Assembly (NCBI GenBank): GCA_905182995.1 | Contig: CAJJDP010000051.1 | Coordinates: 130,718-194,717, forward strand | Direction: 5' to 3' | Source: Paramecium octaurelia | Lineage: Eukaryota > Ciliophora > Oligohymenophorea > Peniculida > Parameciidae | DNA: 64,000 nucleotides | Part shown: positions 26,401 to 38,257 of the stretch, piece by piece | How positions within the stretch are numbered: position 1 is the first letter of the stretch | Layout: each line of letters starts with the position of its first letter | Notes under the pieces: generated by a model | The model's database searches: none | The model's input: only the letters and a program-made list of their open reading frames with translations | Told to the model about the DNA's origin: nothing | Position numbers and translations under genes: made by a program

Positions 26401-29400
26401 AAGTACTTGCGGATTATCATAAAGAATGTAATAATAAGAATCAATTATATACGATAGCATAATTACAAACATGTGCATTCGCTTAAAATGGTTGTTCTAC
26501 TTATTCGGCATCTTCTTCTTGCAAGTTCACAGATAACCGAACTAAATGTTTCTTTTATTGGATGACTTCTGGTACTGCAGTTCCAACAACTGGAATATGT
26601 ACTGAATTATGTCCAATTCATTCAACTTAAGCACTTTGTGAATAATATTCCAATTATTGTTATTGGACGAGTGGTGCTTGCATATCAGTTCTCATGAATT
26701 GTTCGGATTATGTTACATCTGAATGTGAGAATTCATTAATTAGAAATGGTACCAGATGTACTATTGATGTATCTGCCTCATGTGTTTAAAGAGTTTGCTC
26801 AAATTATAGGAATGGTGCAAGTAGACAACCAAGTAATCAGTCTGATTGTGATAACTGGTTAGATAATTGCGTTTTTAGTGGAAACAAATGTGTTGATGCT
26901 TGTCTCTTTGCCACATTGTCATCTGTTTCAATTACATCATGTGAATAATATAAAGCCAATAAAGTTTGCACTATTGGAGAGGAACCTAAGTGTGGACCCT
27001 TTGTGTAATACTGTTCATAAGCATAACAGAGTTAATGCTATTAAAGTGCAACTAATTAGAAATGCTATTGGAATAGTAATCTCTCACAATGCTTTGAACT
27101 AAATGCATGTAATATTTTGGATAACTTAAACAATAATCATACAAAATGTTACTCTTTATTGAATATTTGCACTGTAAATGAATTGCGGAATGGTTGCATA
27201 GAATTAACTGATTGTCCCAATTATACCAAATCTTATCAATGTATTCTTAATAGAAATCATTATCCATGTTTTTGGAAAGTTGATAAATGTATTACTATCG
27301 AATGCAACTTTTATGTGACTGAATCAACTTGTGAAAATGCTACATTAAGTGACAAATGCGTATGGGATCATATCAATCTAAAATGTACACTTCTTGATTG
27401 TAATACTCTTCTTGTAGATTAAACTCATTTATGTTCTGATTACACAAAATATTGCATAAATGAATCCTGCAAAACTGTTGAATGTGAAGACTATTTTTAT
27501 GGTGATGAAATGTAATGCTAATAGTTATTCCCTGACAAACATTGTACAAGTGATGGCCAAACATGTTTATAAAGATTAAATTGTCATGATTGTCATTAAC
27601 AAATTTGTTGTAATTTCGATAGAACTTCAAATGATTGCATTTGGATCTCTGGACAATGTTATGATAGAATTTGCAATTAAATGCCCATCATTCCATTTAC
27701 TCTTGATGAATGCATTTCTGTTTAAACACAATGTACTCTCAAGGCTTAAGGGGGATGTTAACTTAAAACTAAATGTAGTTCTTACAAATATGAGTCTGAA
27801 TGTTTAATTGATTAAAATGGAGACAACTGTGTTTGGGAATATTCTTTATAATAATGTTTCTCTGATATGTGTCAACCCATTTGTGGAGATGGAGTTGTTA
27901 CTTATCCATTTGAAGAATGTGATGATACTAATAATCTACCTTATGATGGATGTTATGAATGCAAAATTCAATGTTCTTTTGGATGTTTAATTTGTGAAGG
28001 CAAGGTTTGTTTGAAATGTAATCCATATGGATGGATTCGTAATAATATTACATAGGAGTGTGACTCAATTTGTGGAGATGGAATTATCACCATTTTAGAA
28101 AAATGTGATGATGGTAATTTTATTTAATTTGATGGTTGTTATGAATGTGATTATCAATGCTCATTTGAATGTTTAAACTGCTATTAAGGAATATGTTGGG
28201 AGTGTCTCTATGGATTCTATCCACACAATTCTTTCTGTTTTGCTCAATGTGGAGATGGCATTGTTATTGAAGAAAAAGAAGAATGTGACGATGGTAATCT
28301 TAATGATCATGATGGTTGCAATAGCAAATGTCAAGTTGAAACCAATTGGAAATGCATCATATAAAATTAACTAAGTCTTTGTATTTAATAAGATTATCCT
28401 CTCCCACTTCTTTAAATGATAAATCATAAACCAACTTATTTATCATTTACCTTTACTTAACCAGTTATGTTATCTGAATCAAATTACAATACTCTAGATT
28501 TTATCAAATCTATATAAATCTCTATCTCAGGCCTTGACAAAAATCAATTCAACTTTACGCTAACACCAATAACTTAGCTATCAAAAGAATTAAAGGACAT
28601 CTAATATACAATTGATCTTTCATTTTAGATTTCGATAAAAAATCCAATTTTAAATTTAACATTTAATTAAGATCTATTAGTCAATGAATTAGGAAATAAT
28701 CCAGCATCTAAAGTTACTCTTAAGTTATCCAATATAGAATAATTGACTAATTTACAAAAAGTAATTACAGATACAGCAGCTTATTTCAATTCGATTGTCC
28801 TATACATTCTCATCGGAATAGCTGTTCTTTCATTTTTCTTAGGCAACTTTGAAATCTTTTGGAATTTACTAGATAATCTATAATAATTATCTTACATCAA
28901 ATACATAAATATTAACTACCCCATTAACTTTTCAATTTTTCTTGCCATTTTTGATTTAGTGTCATTATAGCCTTTATATGATTATCTTTATATAGATTCA
29001 ATTTTTGATAAGGTTATGTAATAAGAGACACCCACAATTTAATACAACGTTGGCAAATTTGAATTCTTTCAAACTGATTGTTTCTTTGGAACTAACTTTT
29101 AAGGTTTCATAATTATCCTATTAACTAGTGCCATCAATTATAAGCTATCGAAAATAATGATTCAATTACTCATCAAATCTAAATATTAAAATGTAATCAA
29201 TTAAGTGGATACTTCAGTTCGATGCTTAGTCAAAAAACTAATCGAACTATTGCATTCCATAGAATCTTTAGCATTATTTTACATCAAATCCTTCTTTTAT
29301 TAAGGATTGATTAGAGTGTTTTTATCAAGCTATTATGATTTGACATTTTCCTCCCTATTGCAAATTGTTACATTCTCCTAATAAAGTAGACTACTGTAGA

Positions 29401-29966
29401 TATGTTCAGCCTTATCCGTTGCTATTTTTTCATTTAATTTATTATCAATTCTTGGATTCTATTCCTATTCATTGATATCAAATAAGTTAATACAAACTGT
29501 GAAATCAAATTTGTTTTTTGAAGGTATTAATACAAAAGTCAACAAATGGAATGCCCAATATTAAACTATCCTATTAATAAAGAAATTAAGTTTTATATGC
29601 ACATTGGTGCTTTTCTAAGTTATGCCAGCATGTTAAACTCTATTTATATCTTTTCAATCTGTAATATTTACTTTATATATTTTGTTATCTAAGCCAATGA
29701 TTTAGAGTTTTGAGAATTTCAAAATCATGGTTTTTGAAACTTCAATTTATATAAATTCCATCTTATTTTTATGTCATGATATGGATTACTTTTATTAATA
29801 TAGGATATAAATTGGATGGGTAAATATAACTTTGTTTAGCGTTAATTTAATATGTTGTTTAATAGTAGATATCTATCAGCAATTCAAAATTTTGAAATCT
29901 AAGTTATGTAAACCAGTGTCTAAAGCAAAGAAGGAAACTAATCCAAATATTTTTTAAATGTGTTGA
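23478..29966 (+). CDS. Giant cysteine-rich surface protein with C-terminal multi-span region, 2,162 residues
   Basis: A single intronless frame of 6,489 nt. The N-terminus (MKILRQICILTIFSVQIRG) is a signal peptide. Residues of about 25-1460 are cysteine-rich repeats of roughly 60-80 residues with C...CYW and C..W spacing, similar to Paramecium surface-antigen and related secreted repeats. From 27867 to about 28340 come DUF4215-like repeats (CGDGVVTYPFEECDD; CGDGIVIEEKEECDDGN). A Cys-poor domain follows, then a large membrane region from about 28790 to 29900 with about ten hydrophobic helices (SIVLYILIGIAVLSFFLG and others). The end is basic. It is probably a plasma-membrane protein with a large ectodomain. 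The 3' half matches the plan of the gene at 2-2959. Function unknown. Confidence 0.9.
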
Positions 29967-30063
29967 TTGATTTAATTTTTTGAATTATATTTTATGTTTA
30001 AAAATATTGATTACATGTTATATAGCTATATATTTATAAGAAAATAAAATATTAATAGGTTAT

Positions 30064-31624
30064 TCAACTTTATTTTTGTTTTAACTTATTTATAGGTGAT
30101 AAATACTATCCAATATATTACAAATAAGTATTTTTGAGTTACTCCTTTATAGTTGGGGATTGAGATCGCTAAGATTTATTAATCTCAGGAGGTGCATTTA
30201 TAGGCTTAGGAGACTAAGATCTCTACTTTTTGTCGAATTCAGCTTTGATTCCTGATGGTTTGATATTTTATAGCTCTTCTAGGGCTCTTTTAACAGGGCT
30301 TATCTCTGCATCGTAATTTCTTTTATATGTATATCCATAAAAGTATTTTTTATTTTCACTGGTACTTTTTTTTTCCTCTTACTTTGCATCTTTTTCATTA
30401 TGCACAATGTGCTTCCAAGGTTCTTTTTCTTCAAACTTATCAAAATTAGATGTTAATTTCTTTTTGTCAGGCAAATAAGGAGGTTTTTGATTTCTTATAT
30501 TGGTCCAATCAATTCCACAAAAGAAAGAATGCTTTTTGATTTTGCTTGGATCTCCTAATCGTTCACTAGGATCAGAAATTAATTTGAGAATTAGATCTTA
30601 ACATTACGAAGATATTTTTTGTTCCTTTGGTATTTTGAAGTGATGTTTCCATGATAATATTTTCTAACAGGTTTTTTATGGCGTGTCACTATAAAATGGT
30701 GGATAACCTATGACCATTTCAAAAAGAATAACACCAACACTCCACCAATCAACCAATTGATCATAACCTTTTTGAGAGAATATTTCTGGTGCAATATAGT
30801 CAGGAGTACCAACAGTTGAGTAAGCCAATTGACGACGTGCACTATGATGTTTAGATTGAACATCTTGAGTATTATTTTGATATGGGATAGCCATATCATA
30901 ATGTACTCCTAAATGTTTACATAGACCAAAATCTGAAATTTTGAGATGGCCAGCTGCATCAATTAAAATATTATCAGGCTTCAGATCTCTATGAATGTAA
31001 TTCATGCTGTGGATTTCTTCGACTGCCAAAACAAGTTCAGCTATATAGAATTTTGCATCTCTTTCTGGAATTATATCCTTTTTAATCAATAAAGTCATCA
31101 GATCTCCTCCACTCAAAAATTCCATAACCAGATAGAGGTTGTCATCATCTTGAAATGATGATTTCAATTCGACAATCCATTTACATTTAGATTATACCAA
31201 CAAATCTCTCTCTGCCCTTATGTGTCCTAATTGATTTTTAAAGATCATTTCAGATTTCTTCATTTTTTTGATTGCAACAATTTCATTTGTACTCCTATGT
31301 CTACAGACTCTTACTTCTCCAAAAGCACCTCTACCTATTATGGCAAGGGACTCAAAATCATCTACCGTAATCTTTTATCTCCTAAAGATTATATCATATT
31401 AACTTCTTTCTTAATCGCATTGCTTCCTTGTGTTATATTTCCTTTTTAATCAACTCTTACTCTATTGGTGTAAAACTAAGGCTTTTTAGTATTAGTTCCA
31501 ATTGTTGCCAATCTGATATTTTTTCCCTCTCTTAAGTTATAAACATTTTATATTTTCTTTCTATATAGGCTTTACAAGCATTGACTCTGTCTTTAGTTTT
31601 ATTACTGACTTTGATTTCTGCCAT
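30064..31624 (-). CDS. NDR/LATS-type AGC protein kinase
   Basis: One 22-nt intron (31382-31403); 512 residues. The N-terminal regulatory segment (about 1-80) is helical and basic, as in the MOB-binding region of NDR kinases. The kinase domain starts at [18 protein letters not shown]. It has HRDLKPDN at 204-211, DFGLCK from 224, a 40-residue insert before [12 protein letters not shown] (the NDR autoinhibitory position), [12 protein letters not shown], and a hydrophobic motif [10 protein letters not shown] after an AGC tail. NDR kinases act with MOB co-activators and are phosphorylated by Hippo/STE20 kinases to control cell division and shape. The C-terminal extension of about 70 residues is Ser/Gln-rich. 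All catalytic residues are present. Confidence 0.92.
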
Positions 31625-31680
31625 TATTTTATATGTATTTAATTGAATTCTTATAGATAATTAATTATATAATTTAATTG

Positions 31681-32696
31681 TCATAATCTGAACATAAATG
31701 TTGTTTTAGGTTAAATCTATTATTTCTTTTGCAATCCTAAAAGAGATGAAGTTTGCTTATGCTCGTAAACTCTATCAAAGAATTAGTATGCATATTATTA
31801 TAAGGAAATTCTGTCTTAAGATCTATTAGGAGAAGAATCTGTTCTTTGATTAAAGGAAAATCTTTACTCAAAATTTCTTTGAGTTTTTCTCTATGGATAG
31901 ATATTCTAGAAATCAAATGTAAATTAAGGATATGAAGCCTATCTTCTGGTTGTGTTTGGTTTGTTTAATTTATTATTGAGATAGCTATCAAAATCCTTTC
32001 TTAATTTTGGAGATGAATTTTTCGGTTCTGGTTTCCCATTAAATATATTGGTAATTCTTTTTTACATATCTCTAAGTCTATCCTACTGAATTTCAGCTCT
32101 ACTTTTTAATAAATAGGAATGTTTTGGTGGCGATATTTTCTTATTATAATTGAAATTATCCAAAAAATTGAGAGGGCGTTGTTATTGATATTTAGGAGGG
32201 GTCCCTGTGGTTTAAGTGAAATGGTTAATTTGAAAATCACCTTAAACATTAATATATTTGGTCGGTGAATTTCCTGATGCATAACTTTTGAATAGATCTG
32301 AGAATTATTAGGCTGATTTCTATCCAGAAGATATCAAAAGTTATTGTTCATTTTCTTATTTTTGTTATTAAAACTTTTACTGATTTGTTACTTACTTAAT
32401 ATTTTAATCAACTTATGTCCAATGATTTTCGAATTCATCTAAATCTATGCCTCCTGATTTTGAAGTGTTTAAGTATTCAAAAAGCTGTTTTATCGTTCTA
32501 TTTATACTAAAAATCAAGTTTACTCATCAGCTTGAATATTATGATTTTTCTTTAACTCCTAGGCCAAATCATCAATTTCTATTTCTCCTGAATTATTCAC
32601 GTCCAAATCAGAAAATGCACCATTAATATCACTGTATTTTTATTGTAATGCTACTATGATCCCTCTCCATATTTTCAATAATTCCAATTAATCCAT
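31681..32696 (-). CDS. EF-hand protein with long basic tail
   Basis: One 26-nt intron (32498-32523) leaves 329 residues. Two EF-hands lie in the first 100 residues: loop DVNNSGEIEIDD (helix AFSDL before it) and loop NTSKSGGIDLDE (LFEYL before it). The first loop has good calcium ligands; the second starts with Asn instead of Asp and may bind weakly. The rest is low-complexity, rich in Gln, Asn, Pro and basic residues, with a coiled-coil-like AEIQQDRLRDMQKRI. It may be a cytoskeletal or ciliary calcium sensor, but that is a guess. Only 56 bp separate it from the kinase gene upstream. Confidence 0.75.
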
Positions 32697-32892
32697 AATA
32701 AAATTTATTTCTGCAATTAATTGATCACAATTCTTACTGCATTTATATAATAATAATAGATTCCTATAAATTTTTCACTTTCTCAATTATATATTAGCTA
32801 ATCAGAGAACCAACATGTCTTATATATATTTTGTATTAACTTAAGTCTATAAATAAAATTAAATAAAAACAATCAATTTATTGCTATTGAAT

Positions 32893-33807
32893 ATGCAATC
32901 ACTTTCAGAAACAAAAAAGAGGATACATGAACAATCTTACGCCTAAAAAGTATCCCATCTTATAACTCCTGATAAGTCTCATACTAAATTAAATTAATCT
33001 CTTTTCAATGCCAACATAGTAGCAAAATAGTCTTGCTCTTTAATTAAAGATGTTCACAAAGATGTTTAATTGACCATCAAAAAGTATGATGAATTCTTAA
33101 AACTTGTGCATAATAATACCAAAATTCCTGATACAATTACAAGTTCTCCATCAATTATCAAACCTCATTTGATTGAGGAGACCCAAGTACAAAAAGATGA
33201 TGACTAAGGTCTACTTAGTCAATTCAATAGATATGATAGTGCCCATAACATAAGAAGACAATCTCTTCCGTTAGAACGATCTGAACTGAGATTATCAAGC
33301 CTTAAAGTTAAAGAAGATCTCTTCCCCGCAGAAGACATCAGTCCTATCAAATAATAAAATAATAGTAATTTTATATATCGACGAAACTCTTCTTAAAACC
33401 TTACTTCCCCTCCTCCTAATTAAACTTAATTGTCAATGCTCTCAGATCATTATGGAAGTTATGCTAAAATACATTTGCGTAAATCTCCAACATCTCCAAA
33501 AATTGAAATTAAGCAATAGGAACAGTCGAAGTCCCCTCCTAATATCGCTAAAAGAAATTAAGAATGGAAATAAAGACTATAAGAGAAGATTAATGTTGAG
33601 TAAAAAAGAAAGAGTGAAAAAGAAATTAAAGATTGTACTTTTAAACCAAAATTAAATGAAACAAAAACAAGTGAGAAATCTAAAATAAAAATAATACATA
33701 AAAGCAGGAAAAGTATAAATAACAGTTAAAATCCTGAGGTGAAAGAAATAATGCACATTATTGCAGACTTAAATTAATTTAGTAAATAATTGAAAAAAAG
33801 ATTATGA
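32893..33807 (+). CDS. Unknown basic protein with CTFKPKLN motif
   Basis: Intronless frame of 304 residues. It is hydrophilic and Ser/Lys/Gln-rich with many short Pro motifs (RKSPTSPK, SPPPNQTQ). A charged helix (NQEWKQRLQEKINVEQKRK) is followed by CTFKPKLNE, a short motif common in ciliate and flagellate coiled-coil proteins of the cytoskeleton. No known enzyme domain. The gene diverges from the EF-hand gene on its left by 196 bp. Confidence 0.72.
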
Positions 33808-33871
33808 TATTGATTAAAGAAATGATTTAGAGATATATATATACTATGAGTAAAATGATTATAAAAAGAAT

Positions 33872-34381
33872 TCATATAGTAATATCAATGTTATTTTTCT
33901 GTTTTCTTGGTCTAATAAGTGGTTTCAATGAAAACTTCTTATGTAAGAATGCTATGAATTCATCCTATTTTCTATTTTCTCTATTTTATTTGAATTTAAC
34001 TTCTTTGTCTTCTCGTGAGACGCTTCTGGTGATTCTTTATGATAAATCCTTAATATCAGTTCTTTCTTTATCAAGTTCCTCTATAATTTAATTGATTCCA
34101 TAAATTTCAGCAGCTTAATATTATTGATTAACTTTCTCAAATTTGGGTTTTTGAAAGAATTTTTAGACTTTAATATGTGCTGTAATTCTTTTTTATTTTT
34201 CCTATGATTATTAAAAGGTTTTGAGATTGCTGACTCTCAAGACCTTTTAACAATATTTTTCACTCCATAATTATGATATTGGGACAGAGTTGGTAGTTAC
34301 AGCAGTTGGCAATTGGTATTCTAAATTGATATTATGTTGTTTTTGAAGAAATGTTTATAAAGTTAATTATCTTTAGTTCAT
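33872..34381 (-). CDS. Unknown charged protein, 169 residues
   Basis: Intronless frame from ATG 34379-34381. It is helical and basic (QEKQKRITAHIKVQKFFQKP; SREDKEVKFKQNRENRKQ) and ends in KPLIRPRKQKNNIDITI. The start lies 15 nt after the stop of the upstream minus-strand gene (34397), so its promoter must overlap that gene. Coding is supported by length and composition. Family not recognised. Confidence 0.7.
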
Positions 34382-34396
34382 TTTATAATTTTATTA

Positions 34397-35002
34397 TCAG
34401 ATATAACCCATTTTAGCAGCGATGTCCTCCTTTGTCAAACCATCTTTATCTTTGCTTGCATCCTAGATGAATTCGAGAATGTCAGCATCACTAATTTGAA
34501 TGTCAAGATATTGAGCAAATACATTCTTTATTTCAGCCAATCCTACTTTGCGATCCCTTGATTTAATAGTTACTTTTACTTTCTAACAAACAATTCATAG
34601 ATTTCATCTATTTCTTCATCTCTGCCCTTATTTTCAAACCACTTTCTGGAAATCAATTATATTACATCCTTCAATGAAAAGCTATCTCGAGTTCTAATAT
34701 TAGGAGGAGACAATACTCTTCTACAACATCTCTTATTTCTTCTTCTATGTCTTTAACAGTTTTATTGATAAAACCAAAATTGCCCAATATTGATCTCATA
34801 TTCTGACGATTAATGAATCCTGTTCTGGAGGGATCATAGAAATTGAAACAGTCTCTGATTTCTGATTCCTATCATAATTTTAATATGGTAAAATACAAGA
34901 TACCATGTCGTCAGGAAGTTTCTATGTGACTTATTGTTTGGGACCTTTGCTTTGATTTTTAGGGTTTTGAAGAAGTGTTTGCTTTTTTTTATCTTATTTC
35001 AT
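34397..35002 (-). CDS. Centrin/calmodulin-like EF-hand protein
   Basis: Three introns (34869-34903, 34694-34716, 34557-34579) give 174 residues. After a basic, Gln-rich N-terminal tail typical of centrins comes EIRDCFNFYDPSRTGFIN, a degenerate first EF-hand. Next is a middle region (VIQLISRKWFENKGRDEE), then DRKVGLAEIKNVFAQYL, and a last loop DASKDKDGLTKEDI with good calcium ligands. It ends IAAKMGYI. Centrins and related proteins act in basal bodies and the infraciliary lattice. Only the last loop looks fully able to bind calcium. The start is 49 bp from a divergent gene. Confidence 0.78.
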
Positions 35003-35051
35003 TGCGATATTAAATTATAATTTATTTATTAAATAAATAAAATAATCAAAT

Positions 35052-35788
35052 ATGAACAGCAACAACAAATCAATTTATAAAAATATTGAATTTCAGGATG
35101 AACCCTATTCGACCAACAATAAATTTGCTGTGTATGTTCCAAAGTAAGAAATAGCTAAATAATCCGCACCTCAATAAATGTTTTCTAATTCACAACAATT
35201 ATAGTCACCATAAAGACAAATGAAGGTTGAGTTTTAGGATGAATAAGAAAATCGCAACCATTAAAATCAAATTGAGTAATAGCAATTTGAATAGGAATAG
35301 TAATACTCCTAAAGGAATTAACCCAAAGTGGAAACCCAAAACCAAAGAAATGTAACTTAAAATAGATACAGGTTATCAAATCAAACTCCTAAGACTGCTT
35401 AAGGCAAGCAACAACACAAATTTTACAGTTCTACTCCTTCTCAAAGCATCCAAAAGCAAAGGACACTTCAATAATTCAAGGATAGTTTATATTTTGATGA
35501 ACGAATCAATAAAGTACCAAAGTCAACTATCAGAAATCAAATTATAGACAGTATTGTTAGTGATGCTGATTTGCTACTTCAAAGGAGAGAGTTGATGACT
35601 TCCATATATAAATTGAAATAACTGAATCTATTAAAAAACAAGGAATTTGCAGTGTAAAATAGAATTATCTATATAGGAATCGTCTCCCAGGAGTTGGAAA
35701 ATCGAGCTTTGTGTATAATGATTATCATACCAAGAGCACAAACAACGGATACTCAAGAAATTTCGGCGGAGTATTTTATACTAGATGA
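35052..35788 (+). CDS. Unknown Gln-rich protein, 237 residues
   Basis: One 23-nt intron at 35654-35676. The first 150 residues are Gln/Asn-rich low complexity. Then follows a helical part (TIRNQIIDSIVSDADLLLQR; REL MTSIYKLKQLNLLKNKEF). The C-terminus is Gly/Ser/Tyr-rich (GVGKSSFVYNDYHTK) and ends FGGVFYTR. The GVGKS string is not part of a full P-loop NTPase domain. The 3' end from 35663 on lies in the falsely duplicated block and recurs at 37047-37172. Confidence 0.7.
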
Positions 35789-36157
35789 ATAATATATCTA
35801 TTATAAAATAAGAATTTTAATATTATTCCAATTCCTAAATAGAGTGTGATCGAAGTCAGGTAATTGATCATTTCCTTATTGGAATAATATTAAATTATAT
35901 TATTTTTTATCCAAATAGAGTTTGTTATTATTGAAGGATGTCATCTTCTTGAGAATCATTAAAAAGTAAACAAATTTTAATATCAGAATAAAAAGTTGAT
36001 ATTTCGATGGTAATTATAATAGATGGAATGATTTTTGAAGAGATGTGCGAATTAAATGAGTTAGAGGTGCAAAGTATGTAGCATTGTGTGAATTGATGAA
36101 TAATTTTATTGTAGTTATATATGACATAAATTAAATAAAGATATATTTATTTTTAAA
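35789..36157. other. Intergenic region with inverted repeat
   Basis: Between two plus-strand genes; repeated at 37173-37541. Plus-strand frames contain fragments that look weakly coding but are interrupted by TGA, so no gene is called. It holds the inverted repeat listed separately and the eL18 promoter. Confidence 0.5.
35817..35893. repeat. 15-bp perfect inverted repeat with 47-nt spacer
   Basis: TTAATATTATTCCAA at 35817-35831 is the exact reverse complement of 35879-35893. It lies just after the stop of the gene ending at 35788 and could form an RNA hairpin or mark a transcript end. The second copy is at 37201-37277. Confidence 0.6.
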
Positions 36158-36801
36158 ATGGTAACAAATATCACTAATAATCATGTTAGGGAGTTGATGC
36201 ATATAAGAAGACAAGAGTACAAAGAAATGTTTAAAGAAAGGTGACCTCAACAAACCTTTATTTGAAATTGTTAATCAAGGTATTTTAATAATTGATTTGA
36301 ATCCTAGCTATATAAATTCTTAGCCAGAAGAACAGATTCAAATTTCAATGCAACAGTCTTAAGAAGACTCTAATAAACAAGAACAGCCAGATATCCAATT
36401 AGTGTTAGCAGACTTGTTAAATAAATTAATACAGCCAAAGACAAGACTAGAACACTTGTTGTTGTAGGCACTGTCACAGATGAGTAATTATTTGTAAAAA
36501 GCATTTAGTGTACGTCTCCTCACTGTTCCAAAGATCAACGTGTGTGCTTTGAGATTCACAGAGACCGCAAGAAAGAGAATTCTTGCTGCTGGTGGAAAGG
36601 TCTTGACTTTCGATCAATTAGCACAATAAAACCCAACAGGTATATAAATAATTAATATTTAAAGGCACTGGAACAATCTTATTGAGAGGACCAAGAGTCA
36701 GAGAAGAATTGAAGCATTTTGGCAGAGCTGCAGGATTACCAGGATCACATGCTAAGCCATATGTCAGCCACACTGCAAGAAGAGGAAAGGGTGCAAGATG
36801 A
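36158..36801 (+). CDS. RPL18: 60S ribosomal protein eL18 (first copy)
   Basis: Four introns (36161-36189, 36280-36307, 36484-36508, 36640-36664) leave 178 residues, close to the usual 180-188. The first intron begins directly after the ATG. Matches to eL18 run the whole length: [84 protein letters not shown], and [17 protein letters not shown]. It is a structural protein of the large ribosomal subunit. Gln codons TAA/TAG occur at non-critical positions. The whole gene is repeated at 37542-38185. Confidence 0.97.
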
Positions 36802-36873
36802 TTGTTCTTTTTAAGTACATTAATATATAAAAACATCGTAATCATTTAATCAAAAGTATTCACAAAACTTCAT

Positions 36874-37045
36874 TCACATTAGAAATGACTTTTCTTTTCC
36901 ATGAGTCAATTAGAATAGTTCAAATTTGTACATAGAGCCTTTTAACCAAAGCTTCTCGATCTTTTTCATGTTCTGCATTAATGCAAAGTATTTATTTCCA
37001 CTTTCTTGAATTTCATCAATTCTGAGAATCACAGTTTAAGAGATT
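36874..37045 (-). other. Duplicate 3' fragment of K+-channel gene
   Basis: Identical to 38258-38429, the last 57 codons of the channel gene, cut by the N at 37046. It is the end of the false duplicate, not a separate gene. Confidence 0.88.
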
Positions 37046-37046
37046 N
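37046..37046. other. Single N, contig join
   Basis: The sequence to its right restarts at the equivalent of 35663. Confidence 0.95.
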
Positions 37047-37172
37047 AATTATCTATATAGGAATCGTCTCCCAGGAGTTGGAAAATCGAGCTTTGTGTAT
37101 AATGATTATCATACCAAGAGCACAAACAACGGATACTCAAGAAATTTCGGCGGAGTATTTTATACTAGATGA
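37047..37172 (+). other. Duplicate 3' fragment of the gene at 35052
   Basis: Copy of 35663-35788, beginning inside the intron; an artefact of the duplicated block. Confidence 0.85.
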
Positions 37173-37541
37173 ATAATATATCTATTATAAAATAAGAATT
37201 TTAATATTATTCCAATTCCTAAATAGAGTGTGATCGAAGTCAGGTAATTGATCATTTCCTTATTGGAATAATATTAAATTATATTATTTTTTATCCAAAT
37301 AGAGTTTGTTATTATTGAAGGATGTCATCTTCTTGAGAATCATTAAAAAGTAAACAAATTTTAATATCAGAATAAAAAGTTGATATTTCGATGGTAATTA
37401 TAATAGATGGAATGATTTTTGAAGAGATGTGCGAATTAAATGAGTTAGAGGTGCAAAGTATGTAGCATTGTGTGAATTGATGAATAATTTTATTGTAGTT
37501 ATATATGACATAAATTAAATAAAGATATATTTATTTTTAAA

Positions 37542-38185
37542 ATGGTAACAAATATCACTAATAATCATGTTAGGGAGTTGATGCATATAAGAAGACAAGA
37601 GTACAAAGAAATGTTTAAAGAAAGGTGACCTCAACAAACCTTTATTTGAAATTGTTAATCAAGGTATTTTAATAATTGATTTGAATCCTAGCTATATAAA
37701 TTCTTAGCCAGAAGAACAGATTCAAATTTCAATGCAACAGTCTTAAGAAGACTCTAATAAACAAGAACAGCCAGATATCCAATTAGTGTTAGCAGACTTG
37801 TTAAATAAATTAATACAGCCAAAGACAAGACTAGAACACTTGTTGTTGTAGGCACTGTCACAGATGAGTAATTATTTGTAAAAAGCATTTAGTGTACGTC
37901 TCCTCACTGTTCCAAAGATCAACGTGTGTGCTTTGAGATTCACAGAGACCGCAAGAAAGAGAATTCTTGCTGCTGGTGGAAAGGTCTTGACTTTCGATCA
38001 ATTAGCACAATAAAACCCAACAGGTATATAAATAATTAATATTTAAAGGCACTGGAACAATCTTATTGAGAGGACCAAGAGTCAGAGAAGAATTGAAGCA
38101 TTTTGGCAGAGCTGCAGGATTACCAGGATCACATGCTAAGCCATATGTCAGCCACACTGCAAGAAGAGGAAAGGGTGCAAGATGA
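37542..38185 (+). CDS. RPL18: 60S ribosomal protein eL18 (second, probably artefactual copy)
   Basis: Same sequence and exon structure as 36158-36801 at an offset of 1384 bp, including all four introns. Full identity of introns and flanks makes a real recent duplication unlikely beside an N join. Count as one gene. Confidence 0.85.
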
Positions 38186-38257
38186 TTGTTCTTTTTAAGT
38201 ACATTAATATATAAAAACATCGTAATCATTTAATCAAAAGTATTCACAAAACTTCAT

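Larger units (their letters stand above)
35663..37045. repeat. First copy of 1383-bp exact direct repeat (probable assembly duplication)
   Basis: This block recurs as 37047-38429 with only the single N at 37046 between the copies. The two ends agree base for base: both begin AATTATCTATATAGG and end TTTAAGAGATT. It contains the end of the gene at 35052, all of eL18 and the 3' end of the K+-channel gene. It is best read as overlapping contig ends placed in tandem. Confidence 0.9.

Noticed and set aside
34211-34250. 15-bp imperfect hairpin (TTAAAAGGTTTTGAG with its near complement, 10-nt loop)
   Set aside because: It lies inside the 169-residue coding frame at 33872-34381, so a terminator or ncRNA role is unlikely; the sequence is explained by codons.
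35690-35710. GVGKS string as a P-loop NTPase
   Set aside because: No hydrophobic strand before it, no Walker B and only about 30 residues follow.
35785-36110. Possible small plus-strand gene with Cys-containing fragments
   Set aside because: In-frame TGAs remain and the intron needed would be about 60 nt, longer than all others here.
36158-38185. Tandem duplication of eL18 as a real biological event
   Set aside because: The copies are identical through introns and flanks, abut an N, and match the pattern at three other Ns; an assembly overlap explains all four.
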